From contig CALMMC010000035.1 in assembly GCA_937868205.1 (NCBI GenBank), positions 1-14,255 of the forward strand: a stretch of 14,255 nucleotides of DNA, read 5' to 3'. This DNA comes from JAAZPG01 sp012797375 (GTDB lineage: Bacteria > Acidobacteriota > Aminicenantia > Aminicenantales > UBA4085). The position numbers were made by a program, and so were the translations under genes. How positions within the stretch are numbered: the stretch's first letter is position 1; each line of letters begins with the position of its first letter. This document shows, piece after piece, positions 6,602 through 14,115 of the stretch. Under the pieces are notes generated by a model, which did not search any database, was not told the origin of the DNA, and saw only the letters and a program-made list of their open reading frames with translations.

Positions 6602-7741
6602 GTGGCGTCCGACTTGTTCCGCGACCGCCGGGTCGTCGCCGGCCTGCTCTCCGAAATCGCCGCCGCGGCCGCGTCGTCCTCCCCGCCGGTCCGGTTGATG
6701 GAAGTCTGCGGCACGCACACCATGACGATTCATCGTCATGGGCTCAAGGACCTGCTCGCCCAGGCCGGCGTCGAGATGATTTCCGGACCGGGCTGCCCCG
6801 TCTGCATCACCCCGGACGGCTTCCACGAAGCGGCCATCCGGCTGGTGACGGAACGGGAAAACCTCATCCTGGCGACGTTCGGCGACATGACCCGGGTTCC
6901 CACCCGGCTCGGATCCCTCCAGGCGGCCGTCCCGGCGCCGGGCTCGGCCGTTAAAATCGTCTATTCTCCGGAAGAAGCGCTGACCCTGGCCCGCTTGAAT
7001 CCGGTCAAGGACGTCGTTTTTTTCGGGGCGGGTTTCGAAACGACGATCCCGGCCATCGTCCTGACCGCCGGGCGGGCCCAAGCGGAAGGATTGAAAAACA
7101 TCGCCGTTCTGACGGCCTTTTGGACCATCCCCCCTCCCCTGCGGGCGATCGTTTCCTCGGGCGAGATCCGCATCAGCGGATTTCTCTACCCCGGCCACGT
7201 CAGCGCGATCATCGGCCTGGAACCCTATGCCTTCGTCGCCCGGGAGTTCGGGCTGCCCGGGGCGGTCGCCGGGTTCGAGCCGGGCGACATCCTCCTCGGC
7301 GTCCGTTCCGTCGTGGAGCAGATCCGGGCGAAGAAACCCGCGGTCGTCAATGCCTATCCCCGGGTCGTCCGGCCGGAAGGAAATCCCGCCGCCCGGGAGG
7401 TGATGAACCGGTTCCTCGAGCCTTATGACGCCCTCTGGCGGGGATTGGGACGCATCCCGGCGAGCGGGCTGCGCTTCAAACCGGCCCACGCGGCCGTCGA
7501 CGCGGCCGTCAAGTATGCCCTTCGTCCGGCCGAGGACGCGTCCGACTCCCCCGGCTGCCGGTGCGGCGAGATCCTGCGAGGCGTTATTTCGCCGCCTCAA
7601 TGCCGGTTGTTCAGCCGCTCCTGCCGGCCCGAATCGCCCCGCGGGCCCTGCATGGTCTCTTTCGAGGGGGCTTGTTACGTTCATCATAAATACCGGGGAT
7701 CGTCCCCGGCTCAAAGAAGGAGCAGAAAATCCCATGGATAA
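6602..7741 (+). CDS. hypD: HypD, hydrogenase Fe-cyanide assembly Fe-S protein
   Basis: HypD is the scaffold where the iron receives cyanide and CO ligands in complex with HypC, fed by HypE. Seen: MEVCGTHT (the iron-site cysteine), GPGCPVC with the redox CxxC pair, ATFGDMTRVP, FFGAGFETT, YPGHVSAIIG, VAGFEPGDILLGV, and a C-terminal [4Fe-4S] domain with cysteines in CRCGEIL, PPQC and the final SFEGAC. Length is about 379 residues (E. coli HypD 373). I chose GTG 6602 because GGGAG lies eight bases before it and it follows the hypC stop by one base. An in-frame ATG at 6584 (six residues longer, overlapping hypC) is the alternative, but it has no well-spaced ribosome site. The last codons overlap hypE by 8 bp. 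Confidence 0.96.
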   Translation: MASDLFRDRRVVAGLLSEIAAAAASSSPPVRLMEVCGTHTMTIHRHGLKDLLAQAGVEMISGPGCPVCITPDGFHEAAIRLVTERENLILATFGDMTRVPTRLGSLQAAVPAPGSAVKIVYSPEEALTLARLNPVKDVVFFGAGFETTIPAIVLTAGRAQAEGLKNIAVLTAFWTIPPPLRAIVSSGEIRISGFLYPGHVSAIIGLEPYAFVAREFGLPGAVAGFEPGDILLGVRSVVEQIRAKKPAVVNAYPRVVRPEGNPAAREVMNRFLEPYDALWRGLGRIPASGLRFKPAHAAVDAAVKYALRPAEDASDSPGCRCGEILRGVISPPQCRLFSRSCRPESPRGPCMVSFEGACYVHHKYRGSSPAQRRSRKSHG

Positions 7742-8720
7742 AATCAGCCTCGAGCTGGGCGGCGGCGGGAAAACGATGCGCGATTTCCTCGCCCGGTCGA
7801 TTCTGCCGACCTTTCCCAACGCCCGCCTGGCCGGTCTTCCGGACGCCGCCTCCCTCCCGGGCGGCATCGCCTTCACGACCGACAGCTACGTCGTCGACCC
7901 GATCTTCTTCCCGGGAGGGGACATCGGAACCCTGGCCGTCAACGGCACGGTCAACGACCTCGTCGTCTCCGGAGCCAAGCCCCGGTTCCTCTCCCTGGCC
8001 CTGATCCTGGAGGAAGGCCTGGAAACGGCCTCCTTGGAGCGGATTCTTCGCTCTATCCGGAAAACGGCTGACGCCGCGGGCGTTGAAATCGTCACCGGAG
8101 ACACCAAGGTCGTCCGCCGGGGACAAGGCGACAAGATCTTTGTCAACACCTCCGGGATCGGCCGGATCATCGGCCGCGCCCGGCCCGGGGCCATCCGGCA
8201 GGGCGACCGGGTCATCGTCACCGGAACGCTCGGAGAGCACAGCTTGGCCGTTCTGGCCGCCCGGGGCGAGTTCGGCTTCGAAAACCCGGTGAAAAGCGAC
8301 TGCGCCCCCCTGACCTTCCTTCTGCCGCTTTGGTCCCGGGGAGTCCGCTGGATGCGCGACATCACCCGGGGAGGATTGGCGACCGTTCTCTCGGAACTGG
8401 CCGAACAATCGCCCTGTCCGATCCTGCTCGAGGAAAAAGCCATCCCCTTGTCGACGGCCGCCAAATCGGCGGCCGGACTTCTCGGGATCGATCCGCTCTA
8501 CCTGGCCTGCGAAGGCCGGGCGGTCATGATCGTCCCCGAGAACCGGGCGGAGGGCGTCCTCTCCACCCTCCGCGGCCATCGCCAGGGCCGCCGGGCCGCG
8601 ATCGTCGGCCGGGCGGACAAAGCCCCCGGCCGGCCCGGCGAGCTTCTTCTCCGGACCGAAAGCGGCGGTCTGCGCCTGCTTGAGCCCTTGACCTCCGAGC
8701 TTCTTCCCCGGATATGCTGA
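7734..8720 (+). CDS. hypE: HypE, carbamoyl dehydratase for hydrogenase cyanide ligands
   Basis: HypE receives a carbamoyl group from HypF on its C-terminal cysteine and dehydrates it with ATP to a thiocyanate, the source of the cyanide ligands. Seen in 328 residues: the PurM-like N-terminal GGGGKTM, TDSYVVDPIFFPGGDIG, NGTVNDLVVSGA, VTGDTKVV, the AIRS C domain with RDITRGGLATVLSEL, and the diagnostic C-terminus PRIC ending in the acceptor cysteine. The ATG at 7734 overlaps hypD by 8 bp and has AGAAGGAG 11 bases upstream. The intact PRIC tail indicates an active enzyme, which requires a HypF that is not in this window. The downstream glycosidase start lies inside the last codons. Confidence 0.97.
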   Translation: MDKISLELGGGGKTMRDFLARSILPTFPNARLAGLPDAASLPGGIAFTTDSYVVDPIFFPGGDIGTLAVNGTVNDLVVSGAKPRFLSLALILEEGLETASLERILRSIRKTADAAGVEIVTGDTKVVRRGQGDKIFVNTSGIGRIIGRARPGAIRQGDRVIVTGTLGEHSLAVLAARGEFGFENPVKSDCAPLTFLLPLWSRGVRWMRDITRGGLATVLSELAEQSPCPILLEEKAIPLSTAAKSAAGLLGIDPLYLACEGRAVMIVPENRAEGVLSTLRGHRQGRRAAIVGRADKAPGRPGELLLRTESGGLRLLEPLTSELLPRIC

Positions 8721-10378
8721 ATCCCTCGTTGAGGTTTTTCCGGCCTCGGCCGATTCTTCCGGCGACGGCCCTGGCCTTGTGGGCCGCCTTCGCCTTTCCC
8801 GCCGCCGCCCCGGGTCAGACGACGACGACGTTCCGGACGAGCGTTCCCGAAATCCGCTCCCTCTGGCATCTCATCCGGGCGACGCTCGAAGCCAACCGGA
8901 TGTCCTTCCCCGGCAAGTCGGGACTGATTTCGGCGTTTTCGGCCGGAAGCCTCTATCCGCAGATCTGGATCCGCGACGCGGCCACGACCATCCAAGCGTC
9001 CCGGTATTATTCTCCGGCGGAGGAAATCGTCTCCTGGCTGGAAGAATTTCTCGCCTTTCAAGAAACCGGCGGCGGTCTGCCCGATTGGTTCGACAGCCAC
9101 GGGCGATCGGATAAAAACATCACGGAAACGGACCAGGAAGCCTCCGCGATCCTGGCCGCCGCCCGGGCCGTCGAGATCCACGGTCCCGGGTGGCTGGAGA
9201 AAAAGATCGCCGGCCGGCCGGTCCTCGACCGGCTCGACCTGGCCCTCTCCTTCGTTCTCGAACGACGGTTCGACGTGAAACGCGGCTTGGTCACGGGCGC
9301 CCACACGGCCGACTGGGGGGACCTCGGAATGGAGGAAGCCGATCAAACGGCGATCTACGCCGGCCAAAGCACCCGCTGGACATGTGACATCTACGACCAA
9401 AGCATGTTTTACGGAGCGGCCCGGGCGCTCGCCGGAATGCTCCGGAACACCGGCCGGGTTGAGCGGGCCGATTTCTGGACGCGGCGGGCCGAAAGCGTCC
9501 GGGAAGCCGCCGACCGCTATCTCTGGCAGGAAAGCCGCGGATTTTACCGCGTCCACGTCCATCTCGACGGCCCGGTCCATCCCTTCGATGAGGACGACAT
9601 GTTCGCCATGGGGGGGAACGCCGAGGCCGTCGTTTCCGGCTTGGCCGGCCCGGAGAAAGCCGTCCGCATCATCCAGGCCGCCTTGGCCCGCCAGGAAGCA
9701 TTCCGGATGCCGACGATCGGGGCAGCCCTGCTTCCCCCCTACCCGAAAGGAACCTTCAAACACCCCATGGTCGACGATCCCTACGAATACCAAAACGGCG
9801 GTTTGTGGGACTGGTTCGCCGGAAGGCTCGTCCGGGCGATGTTCGATCATGGATATTCCGGGGCCGCCCGGGCCAAGCTCTTGGAGATCGCCCGGAAGAA
9901 CATCGCCGCCGGAGGCCTCCACGAATGGAACGCGCCGGACGGAAGCGGACGCGGCAGCCCCGTCTTCGCCGGCAGCGCCGGAAGCTTGGCCTCGGCCGTG
10001 GCCGAAGGATATTTCGGTGTCCGTTTGACGCGGGACGGCTGCCGCCTCGAACCGCGCCTGGCCGAGGACGGAGCCAAAGTCTTTTTCCGCCTGCCGGCCT
10101 CGGGAAGCGCGGCGGCCTACGAATATTCCTGGAATCCGGCCGAACAGCGGGTCGTCTTCCGATATGAAAGCCCCTCTTCCCGGCCCGGATGGATCCGTCT
10201 CCTCCTGCCCCGGGCGCTGTCGGAGGCGGAGCTCGACGTCCGCCGGGACGGCCGCCCTGTTCCCTTCTCCATCGAACGTTTAGGCGAGGATGTCTTGCTG
10301 GTCCTGGAAACCGATTTCGCCTCCCACACCCTCGTCCTCCGGGCAAAAAAAACCTCTCAAGGAAGCTCCCGCTCATGA
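8714..10378 (+). CDS. Secreted six-hairpin-type glycoside hydrolase (family unassigned)
   Basis: The 554-residue protein starts with a signal peptide: RFFRPR, a hydrophobic stretch LPATALALWAAFAF, then PAAAPG and likely cleavage before Gln35. It is therefore exported. The body has repeated helical pairs with WIRDAATTIQ (Asp88), TGAHTADWGD (about 194-203), the YQNGGLWDWFAGRL segment (about 358-372) and HEWNAPDG (about 403-410, a plausible catalytic Glu), then a beta-rich C-terminal domain from about 440. This pattern resembles (alpha/alpha)6-barrel enzymes such as amylo-alpha-1,6-glucosidases and relatives, which cleave glucosidic bonds in oligosaccharides. I cannot name the family or the substrate. 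The ATG overlaps hypE by 7 bp, with no clear ribosome site, so it probably depends on coupling; the stop overlaps pcnB by 4 bp. A polysaccharide enzyme between hypE and pcnB is an odd context. Confidence 0.75.
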   Translation: MLNPSLRFFRPRPILPATALALWAAFAFPAAAPGQTTTTFRTSVPEIRSLWHLIRATLEANRMSFPGKSGLISAFSAGSLYPQIWIRDAATTIQASRYYSPAEEIVSWLEEFLAFQETGGGLPDWFDSHGRSDKNITETDQEASAILAAARAVEIHGPGWLEKKIAGRPVLDRLDLALSFVLERRFDVKRGLVTGAHTADWGDLGMEEADQTAIYAGQSTRWTCDIYDQSMFYGAARALAGMLRNTGRVERADFWTRRAESVREAADRYLWQESRGFYRVHVHLDGPVHPFDEDDMFAMGGNAEAVVSGLAGPEKAVRIIQAALARQEAFRMPTIGAALLPPYPKGTFKHPMVDDPYEYQNGGLWDWFAGRLVRAMFDHGYSGAARAKLLEIARKNIAAGGLHEWNAPDGSGRGSPVFAGSAGSLASAVAEGYFGVRLTRDGCRLEPRLAEDGAKVFFRLPASGSAAAYEYSWNPAEQRVVFRYESPSSRPGWIRLLLPRALSEAELDVRRDGRPVPFSIERLGEDVLLVLETDFASHTLVLRAKKTSQGSSRS

Positions 10379-11634
10379 CGGTCACGATCCGCATCCTTTC
10401 CCCCTCCGAGCACTGCCTTTCCCGGTCGGATGTCGATCCCGACGCCCTGAGGATTCTCGCCCGTCTTCAGAGAATGGGCTTCATCGCCTACCTCTGCGGC
10501 GGAGCGGTCCGGGACCTCCTTCTCGGAAGGACGCCCAAGGATTTCGACGTCGTCACGGACGCCCGCCCCGGGCAGATTAAAAAGCGTTTCGCCAACGTCT
10601 TCATCATCGGCCGGCGTTTCCGCCTGTGCCACGTTCATTTTCCCGGCGGCAAAATCATCGAAGTCGCCACCTTGCGGCGCGATCTTTCGGCGGAGGAACA
10701 GGCGGCCCCGCCGGGAAAAATCCCGCCCGAGCTGCTCTACGGGACTCCGCGGGACGACGCTTTCCGGCGCGACGTGGCGATCAACGCCCTGTACTACGAC
10801 GCCCGGACGGGAGAAGTCATCGATTACGCCGGCGGCCTGGAAGACCTGGCCCTCAAGCGCGTCCGGATCATCGGCGATCCGGCCGCCCGGTTCGCCGAGG
10901 ACGCGGTCCGCATCTGGCGGGTCGTCCGCTACGCCGCCCGTCTCGGCTTCGACATCGAGGAGGAGACGGCCCGGGCGATCCCGGTCTTCGCTCCCCTGCT
11001 CGGGAAATGCTCCGGCGCCCGGCTGTATGAGGAACTCAACAAGGAGCTGGTCGAAAAGACCCGGCCGGTCGTGGACGCCCTCCGGGCCCATGGACTTCTC
11101 CGCCACATCATCGGCAGCTTCGGGGAAGATTATGAAAGCGACGACGCGCTTTTCGAGCGTCTCCGCGCGCTTCTGGAAGCGAAAGACCGGCTTCAGAAGG
11201 AAGGCGTCGTCTGGAGCCGGGAAGAGGCCTATGCCCTGTTTTTCTGGCCCTGGGCCGAATCCTTCTTCGCCGGTAAGGACGGCGATATCCGGGCCGTCCT
11301 GGAAAAAGCCTTCGAAAGCGCCGGCCTGCAGGCCGTTTTCCCCCGGAAGGTCCGGACGGACGTCGCCCATATCCTGACGCTCGTCTCCCAAATCATGAAT
11401 GTCTTGCGGACCGGCCGGCCGCGGTGGTCCCTCCGCCGCCAAGCTTTATTCGAGTCCGCCGTCCGGATCTACGGAGTGATCGAGGACGGCCGACCGCCGG
11501 AGCCGGGCGCGTTTCCGGAAAAGCTTTTCGGCCGGCCGCGGCCATCGTCCGGAGAGCCGGAGCCAAGACCCGAAGGGAAGCGCCGTCCCCGCCGCCGGCG
11601 GCGCCGGAAACCCCATCCGCCCAAGGCGGAATAG
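10375..11634 (+). CDS. pcnB: PcnB-like poly(A) polymerase (class II nucleotidyltransferase)
   Basis: The family adds 3' A-tails to RNA and promotes RNA decay; the closely related CCA-adding enzymes mature tRNA 3' ends. Seen in 419 residues: an N-terminal extension with the LSPSEHCLSR pattern of PcnB, the nucleotidyltransferase motif LCGGAVRDLLLG, the metal aspartates in PKDFDVVTDA (Asp57, Asp59), and IIGRRFRLCHVHF (77-89), which matches the signature proposed to distinguish poly(A) polymerases from CCA enzymes. RRDVAINALYYD and GDPAARFAEDAVRIWRVVRYAARL then follow. The C-terminus is strongly basic (GKRRPRRRRRRK), like the basic RNA-binding tail of E. coli PcnB, though the protein is shorter than the 465-residue E. 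coli enzyme. AAGGAAG lies nine bases before ATG 10375, which overlaps the glycosidase stop as ATGA. A tRNA nucleotidyltransferase role is not excluded. Confidence 0.88.
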   Translation: MTVTIRILSPSEHCLSRSDVDPDALRILARLQRMGFIAYLCGGAVRDLLLGRTPKDFDVVTDARPGQIKKRFANVFIIGRRFRLCHVHFPGGKIIEVATLRRDLSAEEQAAPPGKIPPELLYGTPRDDAFRRDVAINALYYDARTGEVIDYAGGLEDLALKRVRIIGDPAARFAEDAVRIWRVVRYAARLGFDIEEETARAIPVFAPLLGKCSGARLYEELNKELVEKTRPVVDALRAHGLLRHIIGSFGEDYESDDALFERLRALLEAKDRLQKEGVVWSREEAYALFFWPWAESFFAGKDGDIRAVLEKAFESAGLQAVFPRKVRTDVAHILTLVSQIMNVLRTGRPRWSLRRQALFESAVRIYGVIEDGRPPEPGAFPEKLFGRPRPSSGEPEPRPEGKRRPRRRRRRKPHPPKAE

Positions 11635-11649
11635 TCCGGCCGGTTTTTT
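11616..11649 (+). terminator. Probable intrinsic terminator after pcnB
   Basis: Two alternative hairpins overlap the pcnB stop. TCCGCC-CAA-GGCGGA (11616-11630) is a perfect 6-bp stem. GGCGGA-ATAG-TCC(G)GCC (11625-11638) is closer to the run of seven T at 11643-11649. The second hairpin followed by GG and the T-run is the better terminator fold. A further GC-rich hairpin, CCCGGG paired with itself at 11652-11669, lacks a T-run. Confidence 0.45.
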
Positions 11650-11718
11650 TGCCCCGGGGCCGCTCCCGGGCCGGATTCCGCAGAGAACGAATCGTCAACC
11701 GCTTCTTCCGGGTCTTCC

Positions 11719-11747
11719 TTGACACCGCGTCGCGCCCAGCCTATCAT
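11719..11747 (+). promoter_or_regulatory. Near-consensus sigma70 promoter for the GT-C gene
   Basis: TTGACA (11719-11724) is a perfect -35, followed by a 17-bp spacer and TATCAT (11742-11747, 5 of 6 matches). It is the strongest promoter in the window and lies between a probable terminator and the membrane glycosyltransferase. The predicted start is near 11754, giving a leader of about 143 nt. That position is also the A of an ATG. Confidence 0.75.
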
Positions 11748-11753
11748 TTTTTT

Positions 11754-11873
11754 ATGAGGGGGGATCGCGATCGGCGGGTTTTCGGGAGGGAGACGCCGAC
11801 GCGATTCGATCGCCGAGCCCGAATCCCGCGGAATGAAAACGACCAGGGATCCCCGGCGCGCCTGGCCGTCTGA
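11754..11873 (+). CDS. Possible 39-residue leaderless leader ORF
   Basis: An ATG sits exactly seven positions after the -10 box of the strong promoter, so a transcript would start with this codon. It opens a 39-residue frame ending 23 nt before the glycosyltransferase ATG. The peptide is arginine- and aspartate-rich (MRGDRDRRVFGRETP...) with no recognisable domain, signal or regulatory codon run. Third-position GC looks lower than in the neighbouring genes by eye, so it may not be translated. If it is, it would couple to or attenuate the gene behind it. Confidence 0.2.
   Translation: MRGDRDRRVFGRETPTRFDRRARIPRNENDQGSPARLAV
11774..11865 (+). promoter_or_regulatory. Structured 5' leader of the GT-C gene
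   Basis: Within the leader, GCGGG-TT-TTCGGG (11774-11786) pairs with CCCGAA-T-CCCGC (11818-11829), forming an 11-bp stem around a loop that holds a second hairpin, GCGAT-TCG-ATCGC (11801-11813). A further CCAGG/CCTGG hairpin (11843-11847 with 11861-11865) follows. No known riboswitch is recognised and there is no T-run for attenuation, so its role is open. The rest of the 11635-11896 spacer holds the terminator and promoter listed separately. Confidence 0.3.
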
Positions 11874-11896
11874 AACGCCGTCCGCAGAGTCCCGAC

Positions 11897-13504
11897 ATGC
11901 GAACTAGCAAAAGAAAATGGGTCGTTCCGCTGATCCTCTTCACCGGAAGCCTGATTTTCAACTTGACCTTGAATAAGAGCATCATCCTGGACGGGGATGA
12001 AGCCGCCCTGGTTATGAAATCCGTGGGCACTCTCAACGGAGAGCTTCCCCTCGTCGATTTCGTCGGCTTCACCTACCCGCCCGGGAGATACTTTCTTCTG
12101 GCTCTTTTGTTCACGGTGTTTTCTCCGTCCGTGGCCGTGGAGCGGCTGTTCTTCGTCGTCCTTCGCTCCCTGGTCAACGTCCTCATGTACCTGTTCGCTA
12201 CAAAACTCCTCCCCAAAGGATGGACCTTCCTGCCGGTCGCCATGATCGGCGTCATGGCCTGCTTTCCCTGGAAGACGCTCCTTCCCTTTGTCACCCTTCT
12301 CAACTTGATCTTCCTGGAGAAACTCGCCGCCGCTCCGCTGCGGAAAAAAGCCCTCCTTTCCTCCGCGGTCGTCGCCGGGTTCACCCTCGGATTCCGCCAG
12401 GACATCGCCCTGTACGCCTGGGCGGCCGCGGCCCTTTTGATCGCTTGGCAGGTTTATGAGGCTCTCCCCGAAACGGAGTCCGGCCGCTTCTCCGCGCCCG
12501 CGTTCCTCAAGGGAAATCTCAAACACCAGAGTCGCTATTTCCTGACGATGGCCGGCGTCTTTTCTCCCCTGGCCGCGTTTTATTTCCTGAAGTCCCACGG
12601 GATAAAGCTGCTTTACGAAATGTTCATCGGCCGGCCGGCCGATCATCTTCGGGTGGTTGCTCATTATTCCCATCATTTCCCCTCCCTCGGGAAAACCCTG
12701 CAGTCTCCGCTGGACGGGGAAAAGATTTTTCTATGGATTTTCCTTCTCATTCTCCCGGCGACGGCCGCCCTGTTGCTGACCCGTGTTTTCCGGGAACGGC
12801 GCCTCACGCGGGAAAATCAGACCGTGCTCGCGATCCTCGTGATCGCCGTCCTTTCGTTCTCCAGCGAGACGTTCGTCTATGCGATCTTCGAGCGTCTTCT
12901 CCAGGGCGCCACGGCTCTCTATCTCCTCACGGCCTATCTGCTTTCCCTGGCGGATTCCCGCCTCCGGGCGCTTGTCCGGGCCAAGATTCGGCGGCCGGCC
13001 CTTCGCCGGGCGGCGGCGGCCGGGGCTCTCGCCCTCCTTCTGTCCGGGCCAGTCGCCTTCAGCGTCTATGGGCTGGCCGCGAAAAACGTCAATGACCGAT
13101 GGACCCTGGCCCGGGATAAAAACGCTTATATCGTCTCCCCCTCGGGAATCGCGAGCAGCCGGAAAAGAATCCAATTCGTGCTTCACGCGATCCAGGCAAA
13201 GCTGGCCCAAAAGAATATAATCGATGACCGGGACGTCCTGTTGTACGCGGAAGGATCGCTGATTTATTATACATCGACTTGGGCCGAAGCCCGGAGATTG
13301 GATTTTCATCTCAAACCGCTCAAGCCGTCCCTCCTGGAGGCCGACCTTGGGGCTCTCCGGCCGCGATTCCTCCTCATCCAGAACTCCGCGTTGTATGTCG
13401 TGAAGAAATTCCCGGAAAGACTCCGGAGAAAAATCGAGGACGAATACGCGCCCGCGCTTCAAAAGAGCGGATTCACCGTTTATCGGCTCAGGGACGGAAC
13501 GTAA
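11897..13504 (+). CDS. Polytopic GT-C-fold membrane glycosyltransferase-like protein
   Basis: The 535-residue protein has about ten hydrophobic segments, starting with VVPLILFTGSLIF (9-21), and a soluble C-terminal domain from about residue 395. The first periplasmic loop contains ILDGDEAAL (Asp34, Glu35), the acidic pair typical of GT-C enzymes, followed by FTYPPGRYFLLALLF. GT-C proteins transfer sugars from polyprenyl-phosphate donors on the outer face of the membrane, for glycans, lipids or proteins. I infer that class from topology and motifs; donor and acceptor are unknown. The start ATG has only a weak AGAG seven bases upstream, which contrasts with the strong promoter ahead. The neighbouring nucleotide-sugar dehydrogenase and the uppS lipid-carrier gene fit a surface-glycan theme. 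An O-antigen ligase or other polytopic protein is less likely. Confidence 0.65.
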   Translation: MRTSKRKWVVPLILFTGSLIFNLTLNKSIILDGDEAALVMKSVGTLNGELPLVDFVGFTYPPGRYFLLALLFTVFSPSVAVERLFFVVLRSLVNVLMYLFATKLLPKGWTFLPVAMIGVMACFPWKTLLPFVTLLNLIFLEKLAAAPLRKKALLSSAVVAGFTLGFRQDIALYAWAAAALLIAWQVYEALPETESGRFSAPAFLKGNLKHQSRYFLTMAGVFSPLAAFYFLKSHGIKLLYEMFIGRPADHLRVVAHYSHHFPSLGKTLQSPLDGEKIFLWIFLLILPATAALLLTRVFRERRLTRENQTVLAILVIAVLSFSSETFVYAIFERLLQGATALYLLTAYLLSLADSRLRALVRAKIRRPALRRAAAAGALALLLSGPVAFSVYGLAAKNVNDRWTLARDKNAYIVSPSGIASSRKRIQFVLHAIQAKLAQKNIIDDRDVLLYAEGSLIYYTSTWAEARRLDFHLKPLKPSLLEADLGALRPRFLLIQNSALYVVKKFPERLRRKIEDEYAPALQKSGFTVYRLRDGT

Positions 13505-13507
13505 AAA

Positions 13508-13564
13508 GACTCTCGGCTTGACGAACGGCCGGATCGCCGTTTTTTCGGGAATCCGCCCCGAGTC
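13508..13564. terminator. Bidirectional terminator between convergent genes
   Basis: Plus strand: AACGGC-CGGATC-GCCGTT (13524-13541), a perfect 6-bp stem with a 6-nt loop, runs into six T (13540-13545), a textbook intrinsic terminator for the GT-C gene. Minus strand: an outer stem, GACTCGG with CCGAGAGTC (13558-13564 with 13508-13516, two-base bulge), is followed by five T (complement of 13503-13507), serving the dehydrogenase. The two share the 62-bp gap. Confidence 0.7.
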
Positions 13565-13566
13565 CG

Positions 13567-14049
13567 TCAGGCTTTGATGACGTTTTTCCGCGGCGTCTTG
13601 ACCGCGTTCCGCGTGTCGATCACGAGCCGGGCGTTCTTCACGATGAAATCGTAGTCGTAGCAGGAATGATCGGTGGCGATGATCACCGCGTCGACGGCCC
13701 GGAGCCGGGCCGCGGTCAAGGGCACGGATTTAAGCTTTAAGCCCGGATATTCCCGGTGGCCCGAAGATTCCGGGACGTAGGGATCGTTGTATTCGACCCT
13801 GACGTCCTTGGCCCGGAGGATGCTGATGATCTTGAGGGACGGCGACTCCCGCTGATCATCGATATTTTTCTTGTAGGCGATGCCCAGGACGAGGATCCGC
13901 GAGCCCTTGAGGGACTTGCCCCGGGCGGCCAGGGCTTCCATCGTCTTGTTGACGACGTAGTAGGGCATTTTCGTGTTGATCTCGCCGGCCAGCTCGATGA
14001 ACTTCGTCTGGTAGTCGACCTCGCGGGCTTTCCAGGTCAGGTAAAAGGG
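13567..14049 (-). CDS. Nucleotide-sugar dehydrogenase, C-terminal part (5' end lost at adapter)
   Basis: Only the last 160 codons are genomic. The fragment opens with PFYLTWKARE and FIELAGEINT, then SRILVLGIAYKKNIDDQRESPS and YNDPYVPE, which are the central-to-C-terminal parts of the UDP-glucose/GDP-mannose dehydrogenase family. The Y-K-K-x-x-D-D-x-R-E-S-P pattern is nearest to WbpA-type UDP-N-acetylglucosamine 6-dehydrogenases. Such enzymes oxidise C6 of a nucleotide sugar twice with NAD to give a uronic acid for O-antigen or capsule. The N-terminal Rossmann domain and catalytic cysteine would lie beyond the contig end. Codons upstream of 14049 in this frame come from an adapter and must not be translated. 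The gene converges on the GT-C gene. Confidence 0.88.
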   Translation of the reverse strand, partial: PFYLTWKAREVDYQTKFIELAGEINTKMPYYVVNKTMEALAARGKSLKGSRILVLGIAYKKNIDDQRESPSLKIISILRAKDVRVEYNDPYVPESSGHREYPGLKLKSVPLTAARLRAVDAVIIATDHSCYDYDFIVKNARLVIDTRNAVKTPRKNVIKA

Positions 14050-14115
14050 CTGTCTCTTATACACATCTCCGAGCCCACGAGACTCCTGAGCATCTCGTAT
14101 GCCGTCTTCTGCTTG
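14050..14115. other. Nextera (Tn5) read-through adapter contamination
   Basis: Starting at 14050 is the 19-bp Tn5 mosaic end in read-through orientation, CTGTCTCTTATACACATCT (14050-14068). Next come CCGAGCCCACGAGAC (14069-14083), an 8-base index TCCTGAGC (14084-14091; from memory this is Nextera index N704) and ATCTCGTATGCCGTCTTC plus TGCTTG (14092-14115), the Illumina P7 end. This is library adapter, not genome. Confidence 0.98.
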
